A model generated the notes under the pieces. That model saw only the letters and a list, made by a program, of their open reading frames with translations. It was not told the DNA's origin and ran no database searches. A stretch of 64,000 nucleotides of DNA from CAVVAL01 sp963740215 (GTDB taxonomy: Bacteria; Actinomycetota; Actinomycetes; Mycobacteriales; Cryptosporangiaceae), in contig CAVUDJ010000011.1 in assembly GCA_963740215.1 (NCBI GenBank), positions 62,001 through 126,000 on the forward strand. Reading direction: 5' to 3'. The position numbers and the translations under genes were made by a program. This document shows positions 53,089 to 63,326 of the stretch, one piece after another. Numbering within the stretch: position 1 is the stretch's first letter; the number at the start of each line of letters is the position of its first letter.

Positions 53089-55887
53089 TCACGCCCAGGG
53101 TGCGGCGTTGTTCCAGGTCGCGTCGGCGTCGTAGCTGGCGGGGTTGTCCCAGGGTTGCCGCCGCCGTTGCTGGCGATATAGACCGCCTCGCCGTAGTGCC
53201 GCCAGTAGTAGCCGGGATAGTTGAACGACTCGAGCGACACGTTGCCCGCGCCGCCATTCCGGGGTGGCTGGGCGCAGAACGTGGCGTCCTGCGCGAACAA
53301 GGCGGTGCCGTCGTTCGGGTCCTCTGCAGACGCGGTAGCCCGCGTGCCGCAGGTAGTGGCCCGGGAAGTTGCGCCGACTCGAACGAGTAGCAGCTGCTCT
53401 CGGCCAGCCCGGCGCCGGACGATGAACGTGGCGTCTGCCGGTCGAGCAACGCCGGGCTTGCGGCCGCGATCACGTCGGTGCGCGCGCCAGCCAGTCCCGG
53501 TGCCGCAGATAGCGGTCGTGTCGTATCCGGGCGTGGTGACCCGGAACGACCGGCGCTGCCCGACCGGCAGGTCGGCGCCGCTGCGCCACCAGCGCGGCGA
53601 CCACCGACCAGGTGGCGTCGTCGCGGAACGAGCCGCCGTGTACTCAGGGTCCAGCCACACCTCGGCGTTGCGGTGCCGCAGGTAGTGGCCCGGCAGGTTG
53701 GCCGACTCCAGCGAGGTGCCGCCGCCGGACAGGCCCGGCCGGGCGCAGAACGTGGCGTCCGCGCGAATGAACGTGCGCGCCGTCGTTCGCCTCGCTTGTA
53801 CACCCGGAAGCCGCGGTGCCGCAGGTACTGGCCGGGGAAGTTGCGGGACTCGAACGAGTAGCAGGCGCCGTTGGACAGGCCCGGGCGGACCCAGAACGTG
53901 GCGTCCTGCTTCGGCAGCGGCGGAGCTGTCACCGCGCTGACCACGTCGGTGCGCGCCGACGCCGTCCTGGTGCCGCAGGTAGCGGTCGGTGTAGCCGGGC
54001 GGTGGTGACCCGCAGCGAGCGACCAGCTTGTGCAGCGGCAGGGTGGTGCCGCTGCGCGGCGCCGAGCACCCGCAGGTTGACCTCGCGCACCCGGGCGAAG
54101 TCCATCTTGCGGATCTGCCGGTCGTAGGTGAAGAAGCCGTTGAGCTCGTTCTCCACGTCGGTCGGTTCGGTGTAGACCGAGCCGGACAGCCCGCTGGTGG
54201 TGATCAGGTCGGCCAGCTGGCCGGTGATCTGCACGTACCGGTTGGTCAGCGCGCTCGGAGTCGGGCAGCCATCTCGTAGGCGAACTTGCCGCCGGTGGAC
54301 CACTCGTGCCCCGGCACGCGCAGGCCGAGGCCGCCGTACTCGCCGTTGACCGCGATCCGGGTGTCGGAGGGAGGCCGGGTGCAGGCCGGGGCCGACGTAC
54401 TGGTGGTCGTCGATCACGTCGCCGTTGCCCGGGTCCGGGTCGGAGTCGCAGCAGTTGGAGCCGGAGTTGTGGTTGACCAGCCGGGTCGGGTCCCAGCTCT
54501 TGACCAGGTCGGCGATCCGGCCGGCGTCGTACTCGCCCCAGCCCTCGTTGAACGGCACCCACTGCACGATCGACGTGATGCCCTTGTGCTCGTCGACCAT
54601 CTCGGCGCAGCTCGCTCTCGAACCGGGCCCGGCCGACAGCCGACGGCTCCCGGCCGCTGGCCAGCGCCGGCATGTCCTGCCAGACCATCAGGCCGAGCCG
54701 GTCCGCGTGGTAGAACCAGCGGTCGCTGACTCCACCTTGATGTGCTTGCGGACCATGTTGAAGCCCAGCGCCTTCTGCTGCTCCAGGTCGAAGCGCGAGC
54801 GCCGCGTCGGTGGGCGCGGTGTAGATGCCGTCCGGCCAGTAGCCCTGGTCGAGCGTGCCGAGCTGGAAGACGAACTTGCCGTTGAGGGTCGGGCGCAGGA
54901 CGCCGCCGAGCATGGCCTTGCCGATCGAGCGCATGCCGAAGTAGCCGCCGACGCGTCGTCGCCGCCGGTGCCGGTAGCGTGACCCGCAGGTCGTAGAGGA
55001 ACGGGTCGTCCGGGCGTCCACAGCCGGGCGTTCGGCACCGGGATCCGCAACGCTGCGCACCGACCGCGCCGGTGGCCGTGCCGACCACCGTGCCGCCGGT
55101 GAGCACCTGCGCGGTGACGCGCCTGGCCGCTGACCTCGGCAGCCTGCACGACCAGGTCGAGCGCGCCGGCGGCGACGTTCGGGCGTGGTGTCCAGCCGGG
55201 TGATCCGGGCCGCGTTGGTCGGCTCCAGCCAGACGCGTCTGCCAGATGCCGGACGACGGGCGTGTACCAGATGCCGCCCGCGGTTGAGCCGCTGCTTGCC
55301 GACCGGGATGTCCTGGTCGTCGGTACCGGGGTCCAGACGCCCACGATGATCTCGTTGCGCGCCGGCGCCGCAGCGCGCTGGTGATGTCGTACGAGAACTT
55401 GTCGTAGCCGCCCTCGTGGCGTGCCCACCGGCGTGCCGTTCACCCAGACCTTGGACTGCCAGTCCACCGCGCCGAAGTTGAGCTGCACGCGGCGGCCGGA
55501 CCAGCCCGCCGGCACGGTGAACGGTGCGGCGGTAGTACATGTAGTTCTCGTGGCGCATGATGCCGGAGAGAGCGCGACTCGATCGGGTACGGGACCAGCA
55601 CCTCCTCGCCGAGCGTGCTGGTCACCGGCGGGGTGTTGATGTTCGGCGGCGCCGGCGAACTGCCAGATGCCGTTGAGGCTCTGCCAGTCCGGCCGGGTCA
55701 GCTGCGGGCGGGGGTACTCCGGCAGCGGGTTGGTGGTCGACACCTGGTTGGTCCACGGCGTCTTGAGCCGCGGAACCTTCGGCACGAAAGCGGCTGCCGG
55801 GCTGGCGGCGAAGAGGCTGCAGGCGGCGCCGAGAAGAGCCACGACGAGCATCGCTGTCATCCGCCGCAGGCCTGAGTTCTGTCGCAT
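53089..55887 (-). CDS. Secreted GH2 glycosidase with C-terminal AbfB-type (CBM42) domains (frame broken)
   Basis: A secreted GH2 enzyme of about 900 residues. The signal is TAMLVVALLGAACSLFAASP. The sugar-binding domain shows RPDWQSLNGIWQFAG, YMYYRRTFTVPAGWSGRRVQ and LNFGAVDWQSKVWVNG. The catalytic barrel has NMVRKHIKVESDRWFYHADR, LGLMVWQDMPAL and the acid/base segment QWVPFNEGWGEYD. Two AbfB-like beta-trefoils follow (SFESRNFPGQYLRHRGFRVY, SLESANLPGHYLRHRNAEVW, SLESFNYPGYYWRHYGEAVY). Over twenty shifts occur. AAGGAGAG precedes ATG 55887, 26 bases after the GH97 stop. The likely activity is beta-galactosidase-like on arabinose-containing polymers. Confidence 0.85.
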
Positions 55888-55913
55888 GGGGCTCTCCTTC
55901 GAAGGCGCAGCCG

Positions 55914-58558
55914 CTACAGGCAGGTCAGCTGGGCGTCGGCCCAGTCCGCGTGGTCGAAGTTCTTGCCGTCGCCGCCGTCCGTGGCGCGCAGGGTGAGCAC
56001 GCGCACGCCGCTGACGTCGACGTCGAGCGGCTTCGGCCCGTCGGCGCTGCGGACCGTGCCGCTGTCGGCGAGCGGCCGGCCGTCGCCGAGCACCTGGAAC
56101 GCCGACGACCCGGGCTGCGTCACCTCGTCGTCGATGCCGACGTCGGTCCGCGAAGCCGGGTGCAGGCGCCGCCGAGCCAGACAGTGACCTCACCGGGCGC
56201 GTGCATGCCGAGGCCCTTGGCGTACGTCGCGCCGCCGATGGTCAGAGGGCGGCGCCGTCGCCGGCGGCGGCCTCGCCGTTGGAGCGTGTCCCGCTCGACC
56301 GGGCCCCAGCCGTTGGTCTCGGTGAGGAACGGCAGGTCGCTGACACGACGCCGTGCCGGCCGGGTCGGCGGCGGCGCGCGCGGACGGCCTCCTCGACGTG
56401 GACCGGCCGGCGCGCCGGGTCGGTCCGGGTGCCGGGTAGGCTCGGCCGCGACCGGCAGGTCTCCCGACGCGGTACCAGCCGTCGCGGTGAACCGCCAGGT
56501 GCCGGTAACGGACTCGCCGCCCCGCAGGCGGCTCCGGGTTACGGTGCTTCCGGTCGCCGTCCACCCCGCACGGGGCGTCGGGGCCTAGCTCGACGTCCGT
56601 GATCGGCCCGCCGGACGGCAGCCTAAAGACGCCCGCCACCTCGACCGTCCCGCCAGCCCGGAGCTCCGCCTCAGCCGGCGTGAGGGTGAGGCTGGTCGGC
56701 GGTACGCGCCGCACCGGCCGGTCGCAGGTGGACAGCCCATTCGTAGGGGCAGACGATCGTCACGAAGCCGCCTTGGTCAGCCACCGGCACGGCGAGCGGT
56801 CCGTGCGCTCGACGATCCGAGCCTCGCGGACCAGCCCGTCCGGCGCCGTCGCGCAACGTCTCAGCCAGCCACCGGCCGCCGCCAAGGAAGCCCAGCGGCG
56901 CCTCGAACGTCTTCGCGGCGACCGCGGAGATGCCGCCGACGTACCAGCGGTCGCCGGTGCGCGGGCGCAAGTACGGCCTCCTGGCCGGGTCGGCCGGCGA
57001 GCAGGCGTGGTCTCGTCCCAGACGGCCGGGAGCTGGTTCAGGGTGCGCAGCGCCTCGGGACGGGCCTCGTAGCTCTCGGGCTTGTCGGCCGGGTGCTGCC
57101 AGCCGGACTCGAAGACCACGGCAGCTGGCGACCTCGTGCGCGCTCGGTCGTGTCCCGGTCGGACACGACGAAGGCGACCGGCGTGTAGTCCATGCTGCCG
57201 ACGACGTTGCGGGTGAACGGGAACATCGTGTTCGTCGCTGCGCGGGTACGGTACTGCTCGGCGCCGCGGACCGCCTCGAGCGTCATCACGTGCGGCCAGG
57301 TGCGCTGCAGCGCCGCGCGGGATCGTGGCGCCGTGGAAGTTGACCATCAGCTGGTGCTCGGCGGTGGCGGCGAGGATGTCGTCGTACCAGCGGAACCGGG
57401 CCTGGGAGTCCGAGTCCATGAAGTCGACCTTGACGCCGGCCACGCCCCAGCGACTTGACCAGCGGCAGCACCGTGTCGCGCTCGGCGGCGGTGTCCAGGG
57501 CGGTCCAGTGGAACCAGAGCAGCACGTCGACGCCACGGGCGCGGGCGTAGCGGACGACGCTCGGGCACCCAGCCGGCGCTCCAGCCCTCGTCGATGAGCA
57601 CGTACGGCCAGCCGTTGCGGGCGGCGAAGTCGACGTACTGCCTCTGCCGGGTCGGGTCGCGCGGGCTGGCGTGTTCGGACAGCCAGGACCAGGCCACCGT
57701 GCCCGGCCTCACCCACGAGGTGTCGGCGAGCCTCGACGGCGGCGCGAGGTCGTCGACCAGCGTCGAGGCCGGTGACCGTCGCCAGGTCACCGACGACCGC
57801 GGTGCGCCACGGAGTGGCGAGCGGCCCGGTGCGCGAGCTGACCTGCGGCGTCGGCGAGCGTGATCGCGTAACGGCCGGTGCCGGCGGCGTGCGTGAGCCG
57901 GGCGCCGGCGTAGCGGCCGTCCATGTCGGCCTCGGTGAGCAGCACATAGGTGCCGTCCGACGTCGAACAGCGACGGGAAGCCGAAGTCGCCGGCGGCAGC
58001 TGCCGCCAGCGGTCGTCTGCACACGGACGTTCTCGTAGTTCGGGCTGTACGGCAGCAGCCAGGCGGGCGCGCCGGTGGGCAGCGTGAACGACGACGCCTC
58101 GCGTCTGATCGTCACGCCGCCCGGCCCGGGCAGCACATACCGGTACGCGGCGCCGTCGGCGGAGACGCGAACCATAAGGTCGAGCCGGGCCCCGCCTGAG
58201 CCGGTGAACGACAGCGTGGTCTCGGCTGCGCGGGCCCGTCGCTCTCGCAGCTTGCCCGTGGTCATCGTGTACCGCTCATCGACGACACGATCGGTACGCC
58301 GTACGAACCGCAGGCCGCTGGTCAGATCCGCCGTAGCCGTGTCGACTCCCGCGGCGGCAGGCGCGAGTACGGCTCGACCTGGTAGTCCACGCCGAACGAG
58401 AGACGGCCGTCAGCGTCGAGGGCGACCCGGGCGGACACCCTGCCGTCCGCCGCCGGACCGTTGACGATCCACGACAGCGGTTCCGCGGCGGCCACCGGCG
58501 CAGGCAACAGCGCGCCCACGAGGGCTGCTCCCAACAGGACTCTTGCCAACGTTGTCAT
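55914..58558 (-). CDS. Secreted GH97 alpha-glycosidase with NEW3 and NPCBM domains (frame broken)
   Basis: A secreted protein of about 870 residues with an N-terminal signal (VLLGAALVGALLPAPVAAAE). GH97 segments: ILPYSPNYENV-like (here WLLPYSPNYENVRVQT), TVAWSWLSEHASPRDPTRQR, WPYVLIDEGWSAGW, GVAGVKVDFMDSDSQARFRW, HQLMVNFHGATIPRG, MFPFTRNVVGSMDYTPVAFV and ESGWQHPADKPESY. An Asp in the KVDF segment suggests the retaining subgroup (alpha-galactosidase-like). The C-terminus has a NEW3 domain (SLTLTPAEAELRAGGTVEVA) and an NPCBM domain (SSAFQVLGDGRPLADSGTVR, VLTLRATDGGDGKNFDHADW). Many wobble-type shifts. First gene of the reverse-strand run. Confidence 0.86.
58548..58555. promoter_or_regulatory. 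CAACGTTG operator core at the GH97 start
   Basis: GCCAACGTTGTC, with the palindromic core CAACGTTG, overlaps the first codons of the GH97 gene. It matches the 12-bp palindrome upstream of GH92. Confidence 0.5.
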
Positions 58559-58687
58559 CAGCTGACCTCCTCGACAGAGGTGGGGGCCGGAACTGCGTTG
58601 CGAAGGCGTGCCGAGGGGGCGGATACGGCCGCGACCCTGCGGCCTGGGGCAAGAACCGGAGAACGCTCTCCCAGATAACAGAGGTTG

Positions 58688-58716
58688 TTTTTAGTCGCAA
58701 AGGAAGTCTTTGTCAA
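58688..58716 (-). promoter_or_regulatory. Promoter for the GH97-GH2-GH28 run
   Basis: On the reverse strand TTGACA (58711-58716) and TAAAAA (58688-58693) are separated by exactly 17 bp, about 130 bp upstream of the GH97 ATG. Confidence 0.7.
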
Positions 58717-58839
58717 CATTGCGGTCATACGGGCGACCTACGAACGGCGACCGACGTCGCCTGCGCCATCTGGGACCACGTCCGGACGACCGTTGACAGC
58801 CGCAAAAGGGCTGTGAGAGCGTTTGCCGCGATCCGTCCC

Positions 58840-58851
58840 GACAACGTTGTC
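58840..58851. promoter_or_regulatory. Operator upstream of GH92
   Basis: GACAACGTTGTC is a perfect 12-bp palindrome 20 bp before the GH92 ATG. The ACGT centre is typical of LacI-family sites. A TTGACA at 58793-58798 lies upstream and may be the -35 box of GH92. Confidence 0.6.
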
Positions 58852-58871
58852 ACCGTCCGGAAGGTGCACAG

Positions 58872-61800
58872 ATGGGTGCTCGGCTTCGTGTGGGTTTATC
58901 GGCCGTTCTGTCCGCAGCCGTGCTCGGCACCGGGATGCTGAGCGTCGCGTCCCCCGCCGCCGCCGCTCCGGCAGCGGATCCGACCGCGCTGGTGAACCCG
59001 TTCGTCGGGACGCAGAACTTCGGCAACACGTTCCCCGGCGCCAGCGCGCCGTTCGGGATGGTGCAGGTCAGCCCGGACACCGGCGGCCAGGGCGGCTACG
59101 ACTACCTGCAGAACCAGATCTACGGCTTCAGCCAGACGCACCTGTCCGGCGTCGGCTGCAACGTCGCCGGCGAGCTGCCGATCATGCCCACCACCGGTGC
59201 GGTCACCACTGTGGACCCGAACGCGTACCGATCCACGTACAGCCACGCCGACGAGGAGGCCCGGCCCGGCTACTACCGGGTCGGGCTGTCGCGGTACGGG
59301 ATCAACGCCGAGCTGACCGCGACCCCGCGTACGGGCTGGCAGCGGTACACCTTCCCGGCCACCGGCGCCGCGAACGTGCTGTTCAACACCGGCAAGGCGA
59401 ACCAGAACGTCTTCGACTCCGAGGTGCACGTCGTCGGCGACCGGACCATCGAGGGCCGCGTCCACGCCGGCAACTTCTGCGCCGGCAAGGACGACCACAC
59501 CGTCTACTTCTCGGCCACCTTCACCGTCCGTTCATAGCCCACGGCACGTGGCGCGGCAGCGCGATCACGCCCGGCGGCCGGGACGCGGCCGGGTCCGGAG
59601 GCAACGGCGCCTGGGTCACCTTCGACGCCACAACCGACCGCGGAGGTGGTCGTCAAGGTCGGCCTCTCCTACACCGGCGTGGAGGGCGCCCGGAAGAACC
59701 TCACCGCCGAGACCGCCGACTCCTACGACTTCGACGCCACCCGCGCCACGCTCCAGCAAGCCTGGCTCGACAAGCTCACCGCGATCGGGATCAGCGGCGG
59801 TACCAACGGATCGGCAAACCGCGTTCTACACCGCGCTCTACCACTCGCTCCTGCACCCGAACCTCGCCGGTGACGTCGACGGCCGCTACATCGGCTTCGA
59901 CGACCAGGTGCACAACGCGAACGGGTACACGCCGTACCAGAACCTGTCGCTGTGGGACACCTACCGGCCGCAGCACCAGCTGCTGCAGGTGCTCGAACCG
60001 CAAGTCGCCCGAGATGTCGCGCTGTCCATCGTCGCGATCGGACGCGACGGTGGCTGGCTCCCCCGCTGGGCGCTGGTCAACAGCGAGACGAACATCATGA
60101 CCGGCGACCCGGTGACGCCGTTCCTCGTCGAGGCGTGGTCGAAGGGGCTGCTCGCCGGGCACGAGGACGAGGCGTACGCGCTGCTGAAGCAAGAACGCCA
60201 CCAGCCTGCCGCCGGCCGACTCCCCCTACAACGGACGGTCCGGAGTGGAGCTACTACGCGCAGCGCGGGTACATCCCGTCCGGGCTGCGGCTCGGCACCG
60301 ACTGCGCGCACAAGGGCGGCGACAACGACTGCGTGCACCCGGCCTCGGCGACGCTGGAGTACGCCGCCGCGGACGCCTCGCTGGCGCTGATGGCCAAGGG
60401 TCTCGGCCGCACCGAGGACGCGCGCCTGTTCAGCCAGCGCGGCGAGTGGTACCGCAACCTGTGGGACTCCTCGATCCAGCAGTTCCGGCCGCGGACGCGC
60501 CGAGGGCACCTGGCTGACGCCGTACGACCCGGTCGCCGCCGCGCACCAGTTCCACGAGGGCGGCGCGTACCAGTACCAGTGGCTGGTGCCGCAGGACCCG
60601 GCCAAGCTCGTCGAGCTGATGGGCGGCCGGCGCGCGACCGAGCGGCGGCTCGACAGCTTCTTCGCCTACGACAAGCTGCTCACCGACCCGGCCGGCACGG
60701 TGCGCACCGACTGGATCACCCACCCGTACGACTACTACGGCAAGCCGACGTACAACCCGAACAACGAGCCCGACCTGCTCGCGCCGTACATGTACCTCTG
60801 GGCGGGCGCACCGGCGAAGACGGCGACCGTGGTGCGGGCCGCGATGACGCTCTTCACCACCGGCCCGGACGGCATGACCGGCAACGACGACCTCGGCACC
60901 ATGTCCGCCTGGTACGTCTTCTCTTCCCTCGGCCTCTACCCCACGATGAACGGCGCGAACTTCCTCACCGTCTCCAGCCCGCAGTTCGAGGCGGCGACGA
61001 TCCGGATCGGTGCGTACAGGAGCCGGCAGGGCGGCACGCTACGATCACCGCGCCGGGCGTCAGCGACACCAACCGGTACGTCCAGCGGGCCTCGCTGAAC
61101 GGCCGGAACCTGCGCGCGGACCTGGCTCGACTGGAGCGACGTCGCCCGCGGCGGCACGCTCGCGCACACCCTCGGCACCCGGCCGTCGTCCTGGGGCACC
61201 AGCGCCGGCGCGCAGCCGCCGTCGGTGAACGAGCGGGCCAGGGCTGACAGGCGGTTAAGCCTCGACGCGTCGCTGCGGCCGGGCACCGCCGTGCTGCCGA
61301 CCGCTTCGACACCGCAGACCGCGCACGTCACGCTCGACCTGCTCGGCCAGGCGCCCGGCACGCTGTCGGCCAAGGTCGTCGCGTCCGCGCCGGATGGCTG
61401 GCGGGTCATCACGAGGCCCCGGTCGCCCGTGCGGCTGCGCTCGGACGGCCTGCCCACCGCAGAAATCCGTCGCGGTGGAGATCGCCACGCCGGCCGGTGT
61501 GGCGGTCGGGTCGTACCCGGTGCGAGCTCACCGTCACCGCCCGCGATGTCCCGGCGGTGACGCGGGACGTCACGGTCGACATCCGCACAGCAGCCACGTG
61601 CCTTCCCGGCACCGGCGGACAGTGCGCGGTGGACCTCGACGCCGCGCGGAACAAGGACGGCACGGCGACCGTGGCCCAGCCTGCCGAGGGCAACTTCGAC
61701 GGCGGCGGCTGGAGCTACGACGCGGCACTCGCTGCCGCCCGCCGGACCGGTCACCTGGGACGGCGTCACCTACGCCGCACCCGACCCGGCCGGCACCACG

Positions 61801-62157
61801 AACAACTTCGTGCAGAGCCGCGGCCAGGCGCTGCTGCTACCCCAGGCGAAACGCAGCGGGCTCCGGCTCGTCGCCACCACGCACAACGGACCGGTGACCG
61901 GCGCGCTGACCGTGCACTACACGGACGGCACCAACGCGGAGCTTCCGATCACCGTCGCCGACTGGTGCGGCGAGCCCGCCACCGGCAGCACGACGGTGCT
62001 CGCGATGCCGCACCGGATCCGGGCCGGCAGCGGCGTGGACGGACCGCCGGTGAAGCTGTTCGGGCTGGCGCTGTCACTGGACCCCACAAAGACGGTGCGG
62101 TCCGTCTCCCTCCCCGCCGACCAGCGCATCCACCTCTACGCAATCACCCTCCTCTGA
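58872..62157 (+). CDS. Secreted GH92 alpha-mannosidase with C-terminal accessory domains (frame broken)
   Basis: A secreted protein of about 1085 residues. The signal is VGLSAVLSAAVLGTGMLSVA. The GH92 part shows LVNPFVGTQNFGNTFPGASA, FGMVQVSPDTGGQGGYDYLQ, GFSQTHLSGVGCNVAGELPI, LYHSLLHPNLAGDVDGRYIG, YQNLSLWDTYRPQHQLLQVL, GDPVTPFLVEAWSKGLLAGH and FTTGPDGMTGNDDLGTMSAW; the NDDLG segment is typical. These are calcium-dependent exo-alpha-mannosidases. After ~residue 760 come a NEW3-like region and a final beta-sandwich ending DQRIHLYAITLL. About fifteen shifts, mostly C/G doublets. ATG 58872 is near AAGGTG. Confidence 0.87.
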
Positions 62158-62209
62158 CCGGAAGCGAGCCGCCGGTGGGCGCCGCACGGTGAGCGTCGAA
62201 CCGGTGCCT

Positions 62210-62239
62210 GCCGCCGGGGCGCTCGTGATCCCCGGCGGC
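62210..62239. terminator. Bidirectional terminator between GH92 and protease genes
   Basis: Perfect 10-bp arms GCCGCCGGGG and CCCCGGCGGC flank a 10-base loop, midway between two convergent stops. Confidence 0.75.
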
Positions 62240-62249
62240 CACCGGTCGG

Positions 62250-63296
62250 CTAGTAGACAGCTACTCCGTAGACGCTCAGCGCCTCGGTGACGGGCTGGAA
62301 GTACGTGTTGCCACCGGAGGAGCAGTTCCCGCTACCGCCGGACGTCAGCCCGAGCGCGGTGTTGTTGGCGAACAACGCGCCACCGCTGTCGCCGCCCTCG
62401 GCGCACACCGTGGTGCGGATCAGGCCGCTGACCTGACCCTGCGGGTAGTTCACGGTGGCGTTGAGGCCGGTCACGGTGCCGCGATGCACGCCGGTGGTGC
62501 TACCGCTACGCCCGACCGTCTGGCCGACATAAGGGTTCCCGGCGGTGGAGATGTCGCGGGTCGTGCCGTTGTAGAGGTTCACCGCGCCGGGTCGGCTCAC
62601 GTTTGCCGTGTACTGGATGAGCGCGTAGTCGTTGCCCGGGAAGCTGCTGCCCACCCGAGTGCCCAGTACCTGTCCGCCCGGACCGCTCCAGGTGGCGCCG
62701 GCGTTCGCGCAGTGGCCGGCGGTGAGGAAGTACGCGGTACCGCCACGGTTCACGTTGAAACCGAGCGAACAGCGGAACCCGCCACCGTAGATCGCGTCAC
62801 CGCCGGTGATGCGCGTGCTCAGCGTCCCGGCGAGCCGCTCCAGACGGACGGCGCCGCCCAGCCGCTCCATCACACCTGTGAGCTGGGCGAGCTTCGCGCC
62901 GGTGACGGTGCTGTCGGCGGAGACGAGAACCTGGTTGGTCGCCGGATCGACCATCCAGGCGGTGCCGGGGATGCTGGCCGTGCGCTGTAACTGGGCGGTG
63001 GCGCGGGCGAGGTCTGCTCCGCTGCGGGATACCAACCGGGGCACGGCGCCTGCGGCGCGCGCCGACCTGGCGGTTGCGCCGTCTGTGACCGTCACGACTA
63101 GCTTTCCACCGTCCTGATAGGAGCCGGCGGTTCTGGTACCGAGCCGCTCGGACAGGATGATGGCCAGCGCTGAGAGATCGGCGTCGGCGGGCGCCGCCGA
63201 CGCCTGGTCAGCCGGCGCGGCGAGCCCGGAGACGGCGAGCAGCCCTGCCGCGACGGTCAGCGCGGCACGGCGCGAGAGCGAACCTGCGATCCTCAC
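62250..63296 (-). CDS. Secreted S1E serine protease (streptogrisin/alpha-lytic type)
   Basis: A 348-residue preproprotease. Signal (RRAALTVAAGLLAVSGLAAP), a pro-region of about 125 residues (LAIILSERLGTRTAGSYQDG to RLERLAGTLSTRITGGDA), and a mature chymotrypsin-fold protease starting around IYGGGFRCSLGFNV. The catalytic triad is visible as His in FLTAGHCANAG, Asp in FPGNDYALIQY and Ser in CAEGGDSGGALFANN. Paired cysteines match the family. The GTG start 63296 follows AAGGAGG. The frame is intact although both neighbours are broken. Confidence 0.95.
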   Translation of the reverse strand: MRIAGSLSRRAALTVAAGLLAVSGLAAPADQASAAPADADLSALAIILSERLGTRTAGSYQDGGKLVVTVTDGATARSARAAGAVPRLVSRSGADLARATAQLQRTASIPGTAWMVDPATNQVLVSADSTVTGAKLAQLTGVMERLGGAVRLERLAGTLSTRITGGDAIYGGGFRCSLGFNVNRGGTAYFLTAGHCANAGATWSGPGGQVLGTRVGSSFPGNDYALIQYTANVSRPGAVNLYNGTTRDISTAGNPYVGQTVGRSGSTTGVHRGTVTGLNATVNYPQGQVSGLIRTTVCAEGGDSGGALFANNTALGLTSGGSGNCSSGGNTYFQPVTEALSVYGVAVY

Positions 63297-63326
63297 ATGA
63301 GCCTCCTTACGTAGAAGGGTCAGCGC

